From NCBI GenBank assembly GCA_001792895.1, contig MARA01000004.1:2594328-2658327 (forward strand): a stretch of 64,000 bases of DNA. Reading direction: 5' to 3'. Positions 22,510 through 33,962 of the stretch are shown one piece after another (within the stretch, counting starts at the first letter, position 1; every line of letters begins with the position of its first letter). A program made the translations under genes and the position numbers. The DNA is from Lentinus brumalis. Lineage: Eukaryota > Basidiomycota > Agaricomycetes > Polyporales > Polyporaceae. The notes beneath the pieces were generated by a model. That model saw only the letters and a program-made list of their open reading frames with translations. It had not been told where the DNA came from and made no database searches.

Positions 22510-24830
22510 TGCAAGCCGGTTTCCAAAGCAATAAACAACGTAAGCGTGAACTAGGTCAGGCTATCTGGATATTCCGTGGGAGCGTGCGGCGCAGAATCTC
22601 GCCGCAGCTGCTGAAGAGGTTACGTGATAGGTGCAAGGTGCTTCTGTGCATGCATGACACAACGGAGCGCTGGTAGAACTTCCCTAAATCTTTCGAGGGC
22701 AGCTTGGGACTTACGCTAGCCTAGTTCATAGTAGAGACCTGTGTTGCCCTGGTGCTCTACTGCACACAAAGAACTCTCATCAGACTGAGGCTCATTAACT
22801 ATGGTACCTCTACAAGACTGCAGGCTTGCAGTATGGCAATGGATGGGATTCTGCTGAATGTGCAGTCCAAGGGAGTGGTTGCCCACGAGCATGGGACCCT
22901 TAGCAACGAGGAATAATACGTACCATGCTTCGAGAAGGTACTGATCGGTACCCACATAAATTCCGCGGATGATGTCGGACCTCGGCCTACCTCACGGGAG
23001 CTTGCATGCTCTACAGTACTGATTCCTTGTATTGTTCCTGCAAGCTGACAGCCTCTAGCGGTGGTGAGTAGTATGCAGGCAGGAAGGGCATCCCCATGAG
23101 ATAGACGGGGACGGTACCTGCTGGATGAGTGCGGTACACAACAGTCCAGACCAATCAGCGGGCGAAGCTGTCATTACAGCCGCCAGGGGAGCTTCTGACC
23201 AACTTCGGCAGCTTCGGCATCTGAAATCAAGGGTAAAACGTGTGGCGTGCGACGAGGTCATGCCGGGATCAGGGCCTGGATCATTCAGGCCCAGATGGCG
23301 GCATGGACATGTCCACGAGAACCTATCAGCTTTTGCTGAATGCTTATCCCTCGCGCATAAAATATCAGTAGCAGCACACAGTGCTGACATGCAGATACAA
23401 TGTAGACTATGCTGCACTTACATTGAAGGCAGGCATATGATGCAGGAGCTTGGATGACTGAAGTCTTGAAAGCAGACCCCGAGAGTTCACAATTTAACAG
23501 TGTAAGGATTGAGAGGTAAGCCCAGTAGAAAGAGCTGCAGAATGCGAGATCTGCTCCATTATGGCACAGTAAGCTCCTGAAATTGGGTCGGAGGACGGAC
23601 GAACGGGAGAAAGAGGCCGGATTCCGCGTCGGGAGACTCGGCGTTGTTGCCAGAAGAGGTGTCGAGCGAAAAAGGCAATGTAAGCGCTCTTCGAAATCGC
23701 GACCTTCGCCAATAGCGCGCGTTCGTGTTCCGCTCGTTCTGCTGTTGCAGACACAGCGCAGCCCAAGGTATCAATAGTCAACCCTAAAGTAAACTATGTA
23801 CTAGCTAATACATGGTGCCAGGGGCTGGTAAGACACCCGGAAATTGCAGTATCGTGGCAAGCAACGCTCTGCTCGTAGGCTGCAAGCCCAGGACATCCGC
23901 GCATCGACCGAGGTCTCTTGAATCAAGTCTTCAACTTGTGGCGTCAGCGTCTACAGCCTCGTTACCGCCTGGCTAGCTCTGGATACTGCAAGTACACCGA
24001 ATTGCCCTGGAATGGACGAAACACCGCGGAACGCTCGCTTTCAAGGACCCTGTCCTCGTCCCTTCGTGCGCCGACTGTCCGACAAAACTTGGAGCCGGAA
24101 TACAACCATCAAGTTCTCAGCGCCTCTATTACGTTGAGAAACATCTTCTCTGAGCCGAGACAGCTTTGTTCGTCTGGAACTGCGCTAGTCGTTCTGCTCC
24201 GTCTGGCTGCGCCTGCCCTCGCCCGGTCTCACCGCCTGCCCTCTGGTTGGTCGGCGACCCCGCATGCTCGTGCGAACCTGAGACGTTCAACAAGTTAAAG
24301 TTCTGGAGCCCGTGACTCGCAGGTCCAGAACATGTATAAGTACCCCGTCATCTCGACGACGCCTCTCGCGCACCCGTACCCATTCCCTCACGTTCCCTCC
24401 ATACCCTCCCCCATACTGGGTGGTCTCCAATCTCCCATTTATTGCACACTAGTATACATTCTGCTGCTATACCCTCCTCTATTGCCCGCTTCTCCTTCGT
24501 GCTTCTAGGTACCATGTCCCTCCGAGACTACTATGCAGGCGTACATATATGTACTTAGTGCTGTTTGTATCACGACTGTATTTTGGTTCTTCGTGTCTTC
24601 TCTCGAGTTCCCTCCTCCTCCTCTCATCCGACTAGTATATCTCCCTATCCGACACACCCACCCTTGTATTCGCCCTCCTTGTTCTCTCCGAGCCCTGGGT
24701 CATCATAGCTCCTCCACTCTCCTCACTACGCCATCCATCCGCATACCAGAAAGCTGACAGGTGAGATTCTGCTCATTCTCGTATATACTACAGCTTTGCT
24801 GAACGTCTGATACAGCTGCAAATTCTCAAG

Positions 24831-25547
24831 ATGTTGCTTGCAAAAGGTACGCTTTCTACCATGTTCACTCGTTGATCCTTCAAGCTCGACTAACATCACC
24901 ATCTCCGTAGACTCAACGCGCTACTCCAGCAACGGAGTATTACCGTCCTCCAGTTCCCTCGCCTTTGCTGACCTCATGCTCGTCCTAGCTGGTTGTAGTT
25001 GGTCTTCGTACCTCCCAGTCCCACCCGATCACGCTACCAGGTATGTCGAGGTGAGCACAACATCGCCCGGGCCCGTCTATTCGCGGCCCTCGTAGCTAAC
25101 CAACATCTGTCAGAACACCATCGGATATCGTTCTTAAGTTACCACGACGGATCCGGACTTTATGCCTCGGGACCAGGCAGCTTTGTACATCGGTGCGTTA
25201 CCGCTCCGAGTACTGGAACAGCGCTGGCTCGCTTCGTATTCACAGAGATGTCGCCGGACGGATACGTAGCTGCCTCCATCGACTCGACGACTATCCAACG
25301 ACTCTCATTGGAAGGTACGTTACTCGGACAAGCTTTTCGACGATGTCTATGCCTGACTCTGACATATCAAGGCCTTCGACCGAGCTCGACTGCAACTTGG
25401 TCCGACATGCCGGTTGTACTCGCTATACCATGGTATGGTGAGCATGAATTCATTCATATCTGCGCAGCAGGCCGCGGCGATTGACTTCGTGACCATTGCA
25501 GTTCTGTGCACCGGCAGGACGTCAAGCCATACGAGCAGACCCAGTAA
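24831..25547 (+). pseudogene. Gene A, type B copy with indels (unit 3)
   Basis: Differs from the unit-2 gene by one G fewer at the exon 3/intron junction (ACCAGGTATG) and two extra bases in exon 4 (GGATCC near 25149), which break the phase. All other exons match. Confidence 0.45.
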
Positions 25548-26226
25548 CTCGCTACTAGTAGGACGCACAAGCAACGGACTTCCCGGTCAGCTCGAAGGAC
25601 GACTGGGACCCACGTTGGTCGCTCTCGCAGCACTCCAATGATCTGTCGGCCACGCTTCGCGCGAATGATGCGATGGTGAGTCGCACAGGCCTGAGCCTTT
25701 CACGGACTTCGTGCACGCTCACGGTTGGTCCAGGACGGACTCTCAACTCGCAGGCTCGCGTATCGCGCCCTGTGCGACTTCGGACTCATTGGCAGTCGCG
25801 AAGATCGCTATCTCCACACGCAGGGCGAGCATGTCCGCCAGTTCAAAGGTAACATCACATTCGATTTCATGCGGCACAGGCTGACATGAGGCTTTGACAG
25901 GGCTCAGACGACAGCCCACGCCGACTGCACGAACGGCAGAGGTAAGTCTGGTTCATAGTATTCTGCGGTGATCTATCTACTGACTGCGAGTACTGCAGGT
26001 TCTCGGCACTTCATGCGCCGGGAGGCATCCAGCCTCCCGCCATGCCCGGTGTGCGTAATCGCGCCGTCAAGACATTCTGTACATCTCGGACCACCCGCCG
26101 CCCCGACCAGCCCGTGTCCAAGCGCGTCCCGCCACACGCAAGCAGTCCGGCAAGCAAGATCTATTGGTGAGTAATCGCTGTTAGGTACATTATAGCGGCC
26201 TCCGTGCTCGAGTGTCGCCGATATAG

Positions 26227-26640
26227 AGACTTGCTTTGCCCGTCTTCCCGCCCCCGCGCCGGCTTGCGCTGCGTCGCAGATGCCCGGAGCACGCTCTGCG
26301 TCTGCGGTGCGCTCCGGACCTCTGTGTCCAGTGTCGGTTTCTGCTTCGTGAGTCTGTCCGCCAGGCGGCGTGTTTCGACTCGGTTTGGCCAGTACTGGCT
26401 TCGTATGTTGCTCCGGAGTCCGGGGAGTGGGACGCTCTCGTGCTCTTGTTCGAGATTGCGGGCTGCTTGCACGCAGGTGTCAGCAGACGTGTGCAGTGCG
26501 CAATGCGCACGAGTTTCCGGGTCTTCTTGTTTCCGCGTGGCGTTACGGAGCTTCGAGTCGACGCCGTCCGGCAGGATTGGCGAGTTCTTGCCGTCGACGG
26601 TGTCGCTGTGAGAGTTTGGGTACCGCACATGTTTGGTTGA
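26227..26640 (+). CDS. Copy of the 2611-3024 open frame (unit 3)
   Basis: Same as the unit-2 copy. Confidence 0.3.
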   Translation, partial: RLALPVFPPPRRLALRRRCPEHALRLRCAPDLCVQCRFLLRESVRQAACFDSVWPVLASYVAPESGEWDALVLLFEIAGCLHAGVSRRVQCAMRTSFRVFLFPRGVTELRVDAVRQDWRVLAVDGVAVRVWVPHMFG

Positions 26641-26956
26641 GCCGGAGAGCCGGGCAGTTCTATTGCCCGGGGCATGCACCTCACGGGCGGTTGGGAGCGT
26701 GTCTTGACGGTGTGCGCGCCGTGAACTGCGCCGTTCCGTCGCATGCCGCACCGTCGAACGCAGCGAAGATGGTCGCGGGCTTCGTTTCAGGACGTCCGTG
26801 CAGAGTTCCGACTAAGGGGAGAACGTGAGCATGACACGCAGAGATGGCCGGGCAGAGCGGACGCACCCATGCTGAGAGCTCGCACCTTGTCCCGGAGTAT
26901 ACGCACGCGTCCGGCGCGGTTGAGACCGAGTGCCCGAGCTCAGTTGAGTCTGAGAT

Positions 26957-28537
26957 AGCAGACGGCGCGGGCGGTTGATGCTCGGTCGTCGAGATACGGC
27001 CGGTCGGTCCTCCTGCCCGCGGAGGCAGTCGACGGCGTCGAGGTCGATGTTGAGGAGTCGCCTTCCAGCTGCCAAAGCGTGTTAGGCGGAGTCGTGAGTA
27101 CCACAGCCTTCCCCCGGAGTGATTTGGAGGCAGCCGGGGAGACGTACCGGCCGGGAGAGCGGTGGCGAGTCCGGGGCAGCGCACTGGCACGAACGCGACA
27201 TTCGCGACCTCCTCGGATCCGCGCGAAACAGCCTTGATTCAATGCGCTAGTGTTCGCGTAGCCCGGGTCAACCGGTTTCGTGGAGATCCGGGGAGGGACC
27301 GCCGAGATACGGCCTGAACACTGACCTGGCGGGCAACCCGCTCGGGCTGGCCCGCGGACTCGATTTTCAAACCGGCCGTACCGGTGCGCAAGCGGTCGCA
27401 CATAGTCTCGAGGACTATCACGCCGCGTTCGATGTGTTTTGCGGCCGTCCGGGTGCGGTGCGCGAGCGGGAGAGTCGGCGAGAATGGGCGGGCGGCGAAT
27501 GTGCAATGAAATCGCACATTCGAGCGGTTTTGAGACCTGCTCGGATCCGCGCGAGACGGACTGGGTTGGACAGAAAACGTCCAACGTAGGCCGTAGGGCC
27601 GTGTTTGACGGCGATGGTGCGAGAACCGGGAGTGATACGGGGGTTCGAGTGACCGGGAGTGACCGCTGGCCACGGTGATGACGAGATGGCAGAACTCGTC
27701 CGGGCGGCGCGCAGCGTCGTCGTGCACACGCTAGAGGACCAGTACGGAACATATAAGTTGTCCGCCAGCCGTCTGGGTGCGGAAGACGGCCGGGAGAGTC
27801 GGCGCGAGCGGGCGGGCGGCGAAAGTGCAATGAAATCGCACTTTCGACCGATTTACAGACCCGCCCGGATCGACGCGAGATGGTGCTGGGTGGGCGGAAA
27901 CGTTCAACGTAGCCCATAGCACCCGGTTTGACGGTGAGAGGGTGCGATTGGGGGGAGATACGGCGGTTCGAGCATGCGGAGGTGCCCGCGGGCCGCGGTG
28001 ACGACGAGGTTTGGGAACTCGTCCGCGCAGCGCGCAGCTCGGCCGTTCATAGGCGGGAGGACTGGTGCAGCACTTTTGAGGTGTCTGCCGGCCGTCCGGA
28101 GGCGGAGGACGTGTGGGAGAGTCGGCGGGAGCGGGCGGGGCGGCGAAAGTGCAATGAAATCGCACTTTTGGCCGATTTTGAGACCCGCTCGGATCGACGC
28201 GAGAGGTAAACGCTTTGATAAGAAACGTTCAGCGTAGCTTGTAGCACTTGGTTGGAGGGTGATAGGGCGGGAACTGGATGTGCTAGGGCGGTTCGAGTAG
28301 ACGAGGTTGGCCGAGGGACGAGGATGTCGAAGCGGTCGTTCCGGCTCCCGCATGCTGTATCCAGCGTATCGGTGGAGCCGTTGACGTCTGTTTGTCGTGC
28401 AGTAGATGGCTCGGTCGGCGGCGTGAGCGTGCGTCGGCCGGGAAGTCGAGGTCGTGCTTGAGTGCGCCATTAAACGGCGACTCCGAGCGCGATTTCCGAC
28501 CTCCTCGGATCGGCGCAAACCCGCTTCGGCCTGTCGC
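26957..28537. repeat. Hairpin-module block, unit 3
   Basis: The first hairpin starts at 27496. It shares the extra G in ATTGGGGGGAGA with units 5 and 6. Confidence 0.75.
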
Positions 28538-29378
28538 AGGGAGGTTCACGGGAGGCTGTGGGAGTTGCTTGTACGCTGATGCGGGGGATACGGACGAGTG
28601 ATTTGGGAAATGGAGCGGGGTTAGCAGTGAATCGACGATAGCACGACGTACCGTGCGCCGTTTATCAAGACAACAATATCCCTCGGTTCGCGTATTGTGC
28701 AGCTATCGAATGCGCCATGTTGCGCTTGTGTGCGGGCGAATGGGCGGGTGTGGTATGCGATTTTGTCGCGCGCGCGCGAGCAAACACGTCTTGGCGGCCG
28801 TGCGTCGGTTTGGGGCGCGTTCTGGCGTGTTTCCGACAATGAGAGGGTCCAGTGGGTTATGAACACGCGTGGATGGATATGTTGTGGTACGCGACTCGGG
28901 CGGACGAGTGGACGTGGGCGGTAGGACGCGATGTGAACGTGGCTAGGCCCGGCAGAGCAACTTGGACTATTGCAGCAACGCGTCAGTGCAGATATATTGC
29001 GGAGCATATGACATGGGCGTGAGCGATGTGTGCTAGCAGGCGGGGATCGAGGGAGGAGGCAGCGGACGCGAGCGACTAATCAGGCAACGGGACTTCCGAA
29101 AGCGTCTGCCCGACGCAGAATTTGCGGGCGCGCGACCGACTTTGACTCAGACTCTCTGCCTGTCATACTGCGGCGTGGATCTCCTCTAAGAGCTTGTATC
29201 ATCAGGCTTCTGTTGCGCTCGCGGTGTCTCCCATTGCCCGCGACTCTGTGGCAATCTGGCTTGGATATGCCGTAGGATTGCTCAGTCCCTCCGCCCCCTT
29301 GCCACCCTAGCCTCTCGTCGGCCGCCTCGTCCTCATCCTGACCTCACTCCTGGGCCGCATACTGGAGGAACCCTCACC

Positions 29379-30808
29379 ATGTCTGCCTGGAACGTGTCCG
29401 TGCTCACTGGCGCCACGTCCGACACCGAGCCGACTCTGCTCGTGAACTTCGGAACCGCCAAGTACATCTTCAATGCAAGCGAGGGCATGGGCCGTGCATG
29501 GCTGCAGAGCCACCATTCTATCAGGAAGACGAAGGGGCTTTTTGTGACCGCTGCTGGGACGCATAGGTGCGGTGGGGTGCCAGGTACGTGTTCATCCCAT
29601 GCGCGTCGTGTGGACGTCCGGTCTGTGGCTACAGCCCATCGACCCGCCGAGCGAACGCGAGGCGTCCCTCGTCTCCATGTACAATCTACGTGACGCTGAT
29701 ACGCCGTGTCTATAGGCCTGTTGATGTTGTGCGCAGACGCGGCAGTGCCTGCAATCGACATTGTGGGCCCGTATGGTCTTATGCACTACCTCGCCACGAT
29801 GCGCAGCTACACATACCGGTTCGTGACTCCTACTATATCTCTGTTGTCGCAAATTCTCAAGCGTGTGTGTAGTTCGACTATGGTTGTCAAGGCAGTCGAG
29901 GCACCTACCGCTCTGGTCAGTGCACAACCGGCCGCTTCGCCCTCCCCGGTCTTCAAGGACGAAAATCTCTCGGTCTATTCGATACCCTTGTATCCTTCTG
30001 TCGACGGGGTCGATATCGGGGAGCCTTCGGCACGCCCACTCAAGAGGAAGCGATCGGCCTCTCCTCCCACCGCGTCCAAACGGTCCACTCCTCCACTCAT
30101 TGACCGCACTGTTGAGTCCACGTCCCCGTATCGCCTACCCTGTCCGTGCAGGCGCGGAGAGAGAACTTCAACCCAACGAGCCTTACCGGCGCGGACGCAC
30201 AGGAATGGCGGAAGCTTATGTTGCAGGAGATGTTCCGATGCAGCCGCCACCGAAAGCGGACCCATCGACATCGAAGGGGCGAAGCGGAGAGCAAACGCAC
30301 TCCAAGAACCCGCCGACGAGCCGCCGCCGCCGCCGAACATGACGTTCGCTCCTGACCGCAAGTACGCGCGACTGCCCGGTCTTGTCGCCGGTGGAGGCGT
30401 CGATCCTGCGACGTTGCCTACGCTTGGCTACCTGTGTGTCGGTCCAAGTGTACGCGGCAAATTCGACGTCAAGAAGGCTGAGGAACTCGGTGTTCGCGGG
30501 CCTTTGCGCGGGCGCCTGACCAAGGGAGAGACGGTTACCTTCGAGGTGGACGATGGGCAGGGTGGGAAGATACAACGCACTGTTCGACCTGAAGAGTGTG
30601 TTGGACCTAGCGAGGCACCACAGGTGAGTCTACTCGCGATGGGCAATGGGTTGCACAACTTAATAGTCGGCAGGCTGTTCTGATCCTTGACGTACCGACG
30701 CCTGCACACATTCCCTCTCTTCTCGCTTCATTCACCGACTCGCCGTTCTTCGCCAAGTACCGTTCCAAGGACGAGAACATCCGGAAGGAGCATCCTCTGC
30801 ACGCCGTT
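29379..30808 (+). pseudogene. tRNase Z N-terminal half, frameshifted copy (unit 3)
   Basis: Exon 1 is 29379-29583. Exon 3 has single-base losses near 30127, 30236 and 30280, each in a homopolymer run. Intron 2 has 3 extra bases. Splice sites are intact. Confidence 0.75.
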
Positions 30809-31615
30809 CCTGTGCGTCGTGTGCAGCGTGCTCCCGGTGCGCCAGGCCCGAGTGCGCGTGCGGCGATGCGCGATGATCCGATGCCCGATGCCCGATGCCC
30901 GATGCCCGATGCCCGATGCTGTCTGTGCTGCCAGAGAAACAAACGAATCGTTAGGGAGTCACTGGGCAGATACTGGGCAGACTACTGGGCAGATGGCTGG
31001 GCAGATGGCTGGGCAGCAGTAGCGGTGGTTGGAGTGGGACAGGAAGTGCGCACAGAAATTGTGTCGCGGGCAGGAGGACGGCAGGAGAACACACATGTAC
31101 ACTCGTCCCAGGAAATATATTTTTCTGCCCCCGCCGCTGCCCGTATGTCTGTTTTTCTGGGCGTCCTGCCTCTTCTGCATCTCGCCGCTAGAAGCTCGGA
31201 GTGCGTCTGCATCTGCATCTGCATCTGCATCTGCGGCTGCGGCTGCTCAGCGCTCAGCCCGCTGCCTCCGCTCCGTCCCTCCTGCGTCGTCTCGCTGGCA
31301 CACCTCGAGGTTTCTGGAAATCTCTCGATTGCGTCTAGCTACGCGCAAGTACACTACGAGATGCCCTCCGCCGCTCGCTGCTGCTGCTCCTCGCCTGCTC
31401 TCTACCCCGCCGTCCGCCGGCCGACATCTCTCGCATCCGCCGCGCTGGCGGTGCTGGACACCGGCGACGTGCGCGTGGGACGTCCCCTCCGATATCTGCC
31501 GGGAAACAAACATCAGTATCCGGAAACCTCGCAGGAGAGCATCACGGATAGCTCACGCAAGTCCGGCTGCTGAGCCCGTCATCCCGCTGCCAGCTTGATC
31601 ACGGCAACTGTCCCG
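30809..31615 (+). other. tRNase Z tail with expanded minisatellites, unit 3
   Basis: The GATGCCC, CTGGGCAG and GCATCTGC arrays are all longer here than in units 1, 2 and 5. Confidence 0.55.
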
Positions 31616-32411
31616 TTAGGATGTTCCCGGGGCTATGCGGACAGTGCCAGCTAGACGACTTGCGTGAAACTGCAGGGCGACGATGGTCAGCCAGCGCGAG
31701 CCTGGACACATCAGCGTCGATGACTCACCGGAGGACCATACGCGGCACTTCGTCTGCCCGCTCGCAACGCGCCGACGCTGCATTCGAAACAGCACCGTCG
31801 TACCAGCGTGCAGCGGCCAAATCGTTGCCGGGCAGCCTTCAGGACTGCACGCGACCTCGACCGGGCTATTCGAATGGCATGTCCGGATCCCGTGTATGTC
31901 GGGTACGCCCGGAACAGCTGAGAAAGAACAGATGTGAGTGCGAATTCTAGTATTGCCGGGAAAGGAGAGCGACTCACCAATCAAGACGCTATTGCGTCGT
32001 CCAGACTCTCTGGCTGGCTTGCCGCTGCCATAGTGCCCGAAGACGGTCTTTCCAGCAGCCTGAGCAATTACGCGAGTGAGTACTCTCTGTATGTGCGTAT
32101 ATGTCTCAAATTCTGTCCGGAATGCTCACCTGCAATCCTAGAGTGGAGCGCAAGAGAAGAGTGGCAGCGGACTGCCTGCCCGCTGCTCCGTGCCCGGCCA
32201 CATCAACAGCGCCATCTTAGGATGCGTCGTTAGCGGCTTCAAAGAGACGAAATGAAACTCTGTACTTACGAGCTTGCGTGCCATAAGGGAGGCAGAGCAG
32301 AACCGCATTCTGCGGTTCCTGGCCTGCCACTGCACAGATGGGCGCCTGCAGAGACAGGCGCGATTCGCCTTCTGCGAAGGCCGCTGCCCGTCTTCCTTTC
32401 CCATCCACCAT
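31616..32411 (-). CDS. Gene C, complete four-exon hypothetical gene, 203 aa
   Basis: On the minus strand the exons are 32411-32270, 32215-32130, 32059-31978 and 31917-31616, phases 1, 0 and 1, from ATG to TAA. Donors are GTAAGT, GTGAGC and GTGAGT. The first intron has a perfect CTAAC branch point and the third a strong TCTGTTCTTTCTCAG acceptor. The product starts MVDGKGRRAAAFAEGES, has a Gly/Ala-rich middle (GHGAAGRQSAATLLL, AGKTVFGHYGSGK) and a Cys-containing C-terminal part ending in VRIAPGTS. GAAGKT-like strings are not a convincing P-loop. The only base change in exon 1 between units (AAT to AAC) is synonymous on this strand. No family recognised. Confidence 0.55.
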
Positions 32412-32458
32412 CACCCCGCGCTGCCGGACCGCTCTCCCTCCCTCCCTCCGTCGATCTC

Positions 32459-32976
32459 ATGGTCTTCGACGCATACAGCGACGATCTCGCTGCAGCACAT
32501 TCAGCTGAACTCAACGTAGGTCAGATTCTGGCAGGACTCGTCGACTCAAATCGGTACGTACCTCTATCTCATCACACCCGGCGACGATGTGCGCATTGTG
32601 CGCCGACTTGACGTGCGGAGATCGCGCTGCCAGACTGTCGAGGTCCGAGTCTAGGTCAGTTGTCGACGACGACGACGCGGCGGGCAGAAGAGGTAAGTCA
32701 TACATACCGCGAGGATGCTTCAAGGGACGAGGACGGCGACGGCGACACTGGCTGCGTCTTGTTCGCGGAGCTTGTCTGTGGGCTCGCTGTCTGGGATGGA
32801 CGCGTTCTGGAAGAGAAAGGTGAGCGTGCGCTTCGATCGCCCTCACGCGTGACGTCATGCATCCGAAAGAGGCAAGTCGCACGGCTGTGAGCGCGGACTG
32901 GATGCTCTGTTCGCGTCTTGAACACGGACTTGCTCGTCTTCTGTCGCGATCTGGGCTTGACGACTTGCTGCTCTGA
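32459..32976 (+). CDS. Gene D, unit 3, one-base loss in the acidic run
   Basis: Copy of 9549-10068. The GAC run is 1 nt shorter than in unit 1, so the phase changes unless the 32-nt intron is used differently. Confidence 0.35.
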
Positions 32977-33397
32977 CTTAAGCTTGCTGGCGACTACTGG
33001 GAGCGTCTGGACACCGCTGCGCAGGACCTCTGCTCGTCACGGCGTGCTGCTTCTCGAGCAGACCTCACTGGCAGTCTGCTGCGTCGCAAACCCACGTTAA
33101 CAATGTACGATCCGACGCTAGGTACGTCCCAATACTTACTTGCGCGAAGTAATAGGTCCAGGACGCCGTGCGTAGCCCTTTGACCCGCTCTTGCGCTGCT
33201 CACAGCGGCGGCAGATGTCTTCGGCAATGTGCACGTCAACGTTGAAAGCGAACAGGTGAGCAGGTGCACGACGGCCGAGGATGGGAATGATTTACCTCAT
33301 GCCTCCTCGGCCCCAGAACTCGTGTTGAGGTGAGGAGACACTGGCTCTTATCCCATGCGCTGGTTTGCGAACGTTGCCATGCCAAGAGGTCCGTGGC

Positions 33398-33962
33398 TTA
33401 CGCAGGGAGCCCGACTGAAGCTTGCCGCGGGAGCTGTTCGTCACCCGGATGGCAGCGGTTGCCGCCGTAATCCTGTAACCGGCGACGAAGGAAGGTCAGT
33501 CAACCCAGGTCGATTGAGATGTATACGCGCAGCAACGCGCACCGCGACTACGCTCACCTCTAGAGAATCGCGACTTTTGACATGCGTCGACGCGTCGCTG
33601 ATGTCAATCTTGACGTGGGCATGGGCCACGGAGCTTTGCTTCACGTAGACTGAATTCCCGAGGCTGAAGAAGATGTGGTGAGTGGATGAGACAGGAGAGG
33701 GAAGGCAAAACTGCGTGCTGACCCACGGCGCGGAGGACAGCTGACTAGCAGTGGGATCTTGAGTCCTGCGCTCGACGGTGCCACGGTGCAGCTGGAGTCG
33801 GTAGTGGCGAGGTCGGGAGGTGAATGGTCTCGGCGGTGGGCGGGGACATGGTGAGTAGTAAGGTTGAAGGAGGAGCCTTGCTGTCGAGTCGAGACTCGAC
33901 TCATTCTGCCGGTAGATGTCCGAGCTAGGAGGTAAATGATGTGTAATAGATCGAGGAGTCAA
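33398..33962 (-). CDS. Gene E, three-exon frame, 5' end incomplete
   Basis: On the minus strand the exons are 33962-33727, 33663-33558 and 33472-33398, phases 2 and 0, 138 codons to TAA. Intron 1 has donor GTGGGT and a strong pyrimidine tract before TTCTTCAG. Intron 2 has GTGAGC, a CTGAC branch point and GTTACAG. The first exon is rich in Ser, Pro and Arg. The second reads VAHAHVKIDISDASTHVKS and is the most protein-like part. The frame has no ATG, so an upstream exon or a different start is needed. Function unknown. Confidence 0.4.

Larger units (their letters stand above)
12146..23600. repeat. Tandem unit 2 (type B)
   Basis: Second full copy, 11455 bp. Its 540-2600-equivalent block is type B, shared with units 3 and 6. 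It has no intron insertion in tRNase Z. The stretch 22510-23600 is the less GC-rich part without a supported gene. Confidence 0.97.

Noticed and set aside
32130..32215. Nucleotide-binding P-loop in gene C
   Set aside because: A Gly-rich AGKT-like string follows in the next exon, but the GxxxxGK[ST] spacing and the rest of an ATPase fold are missing.
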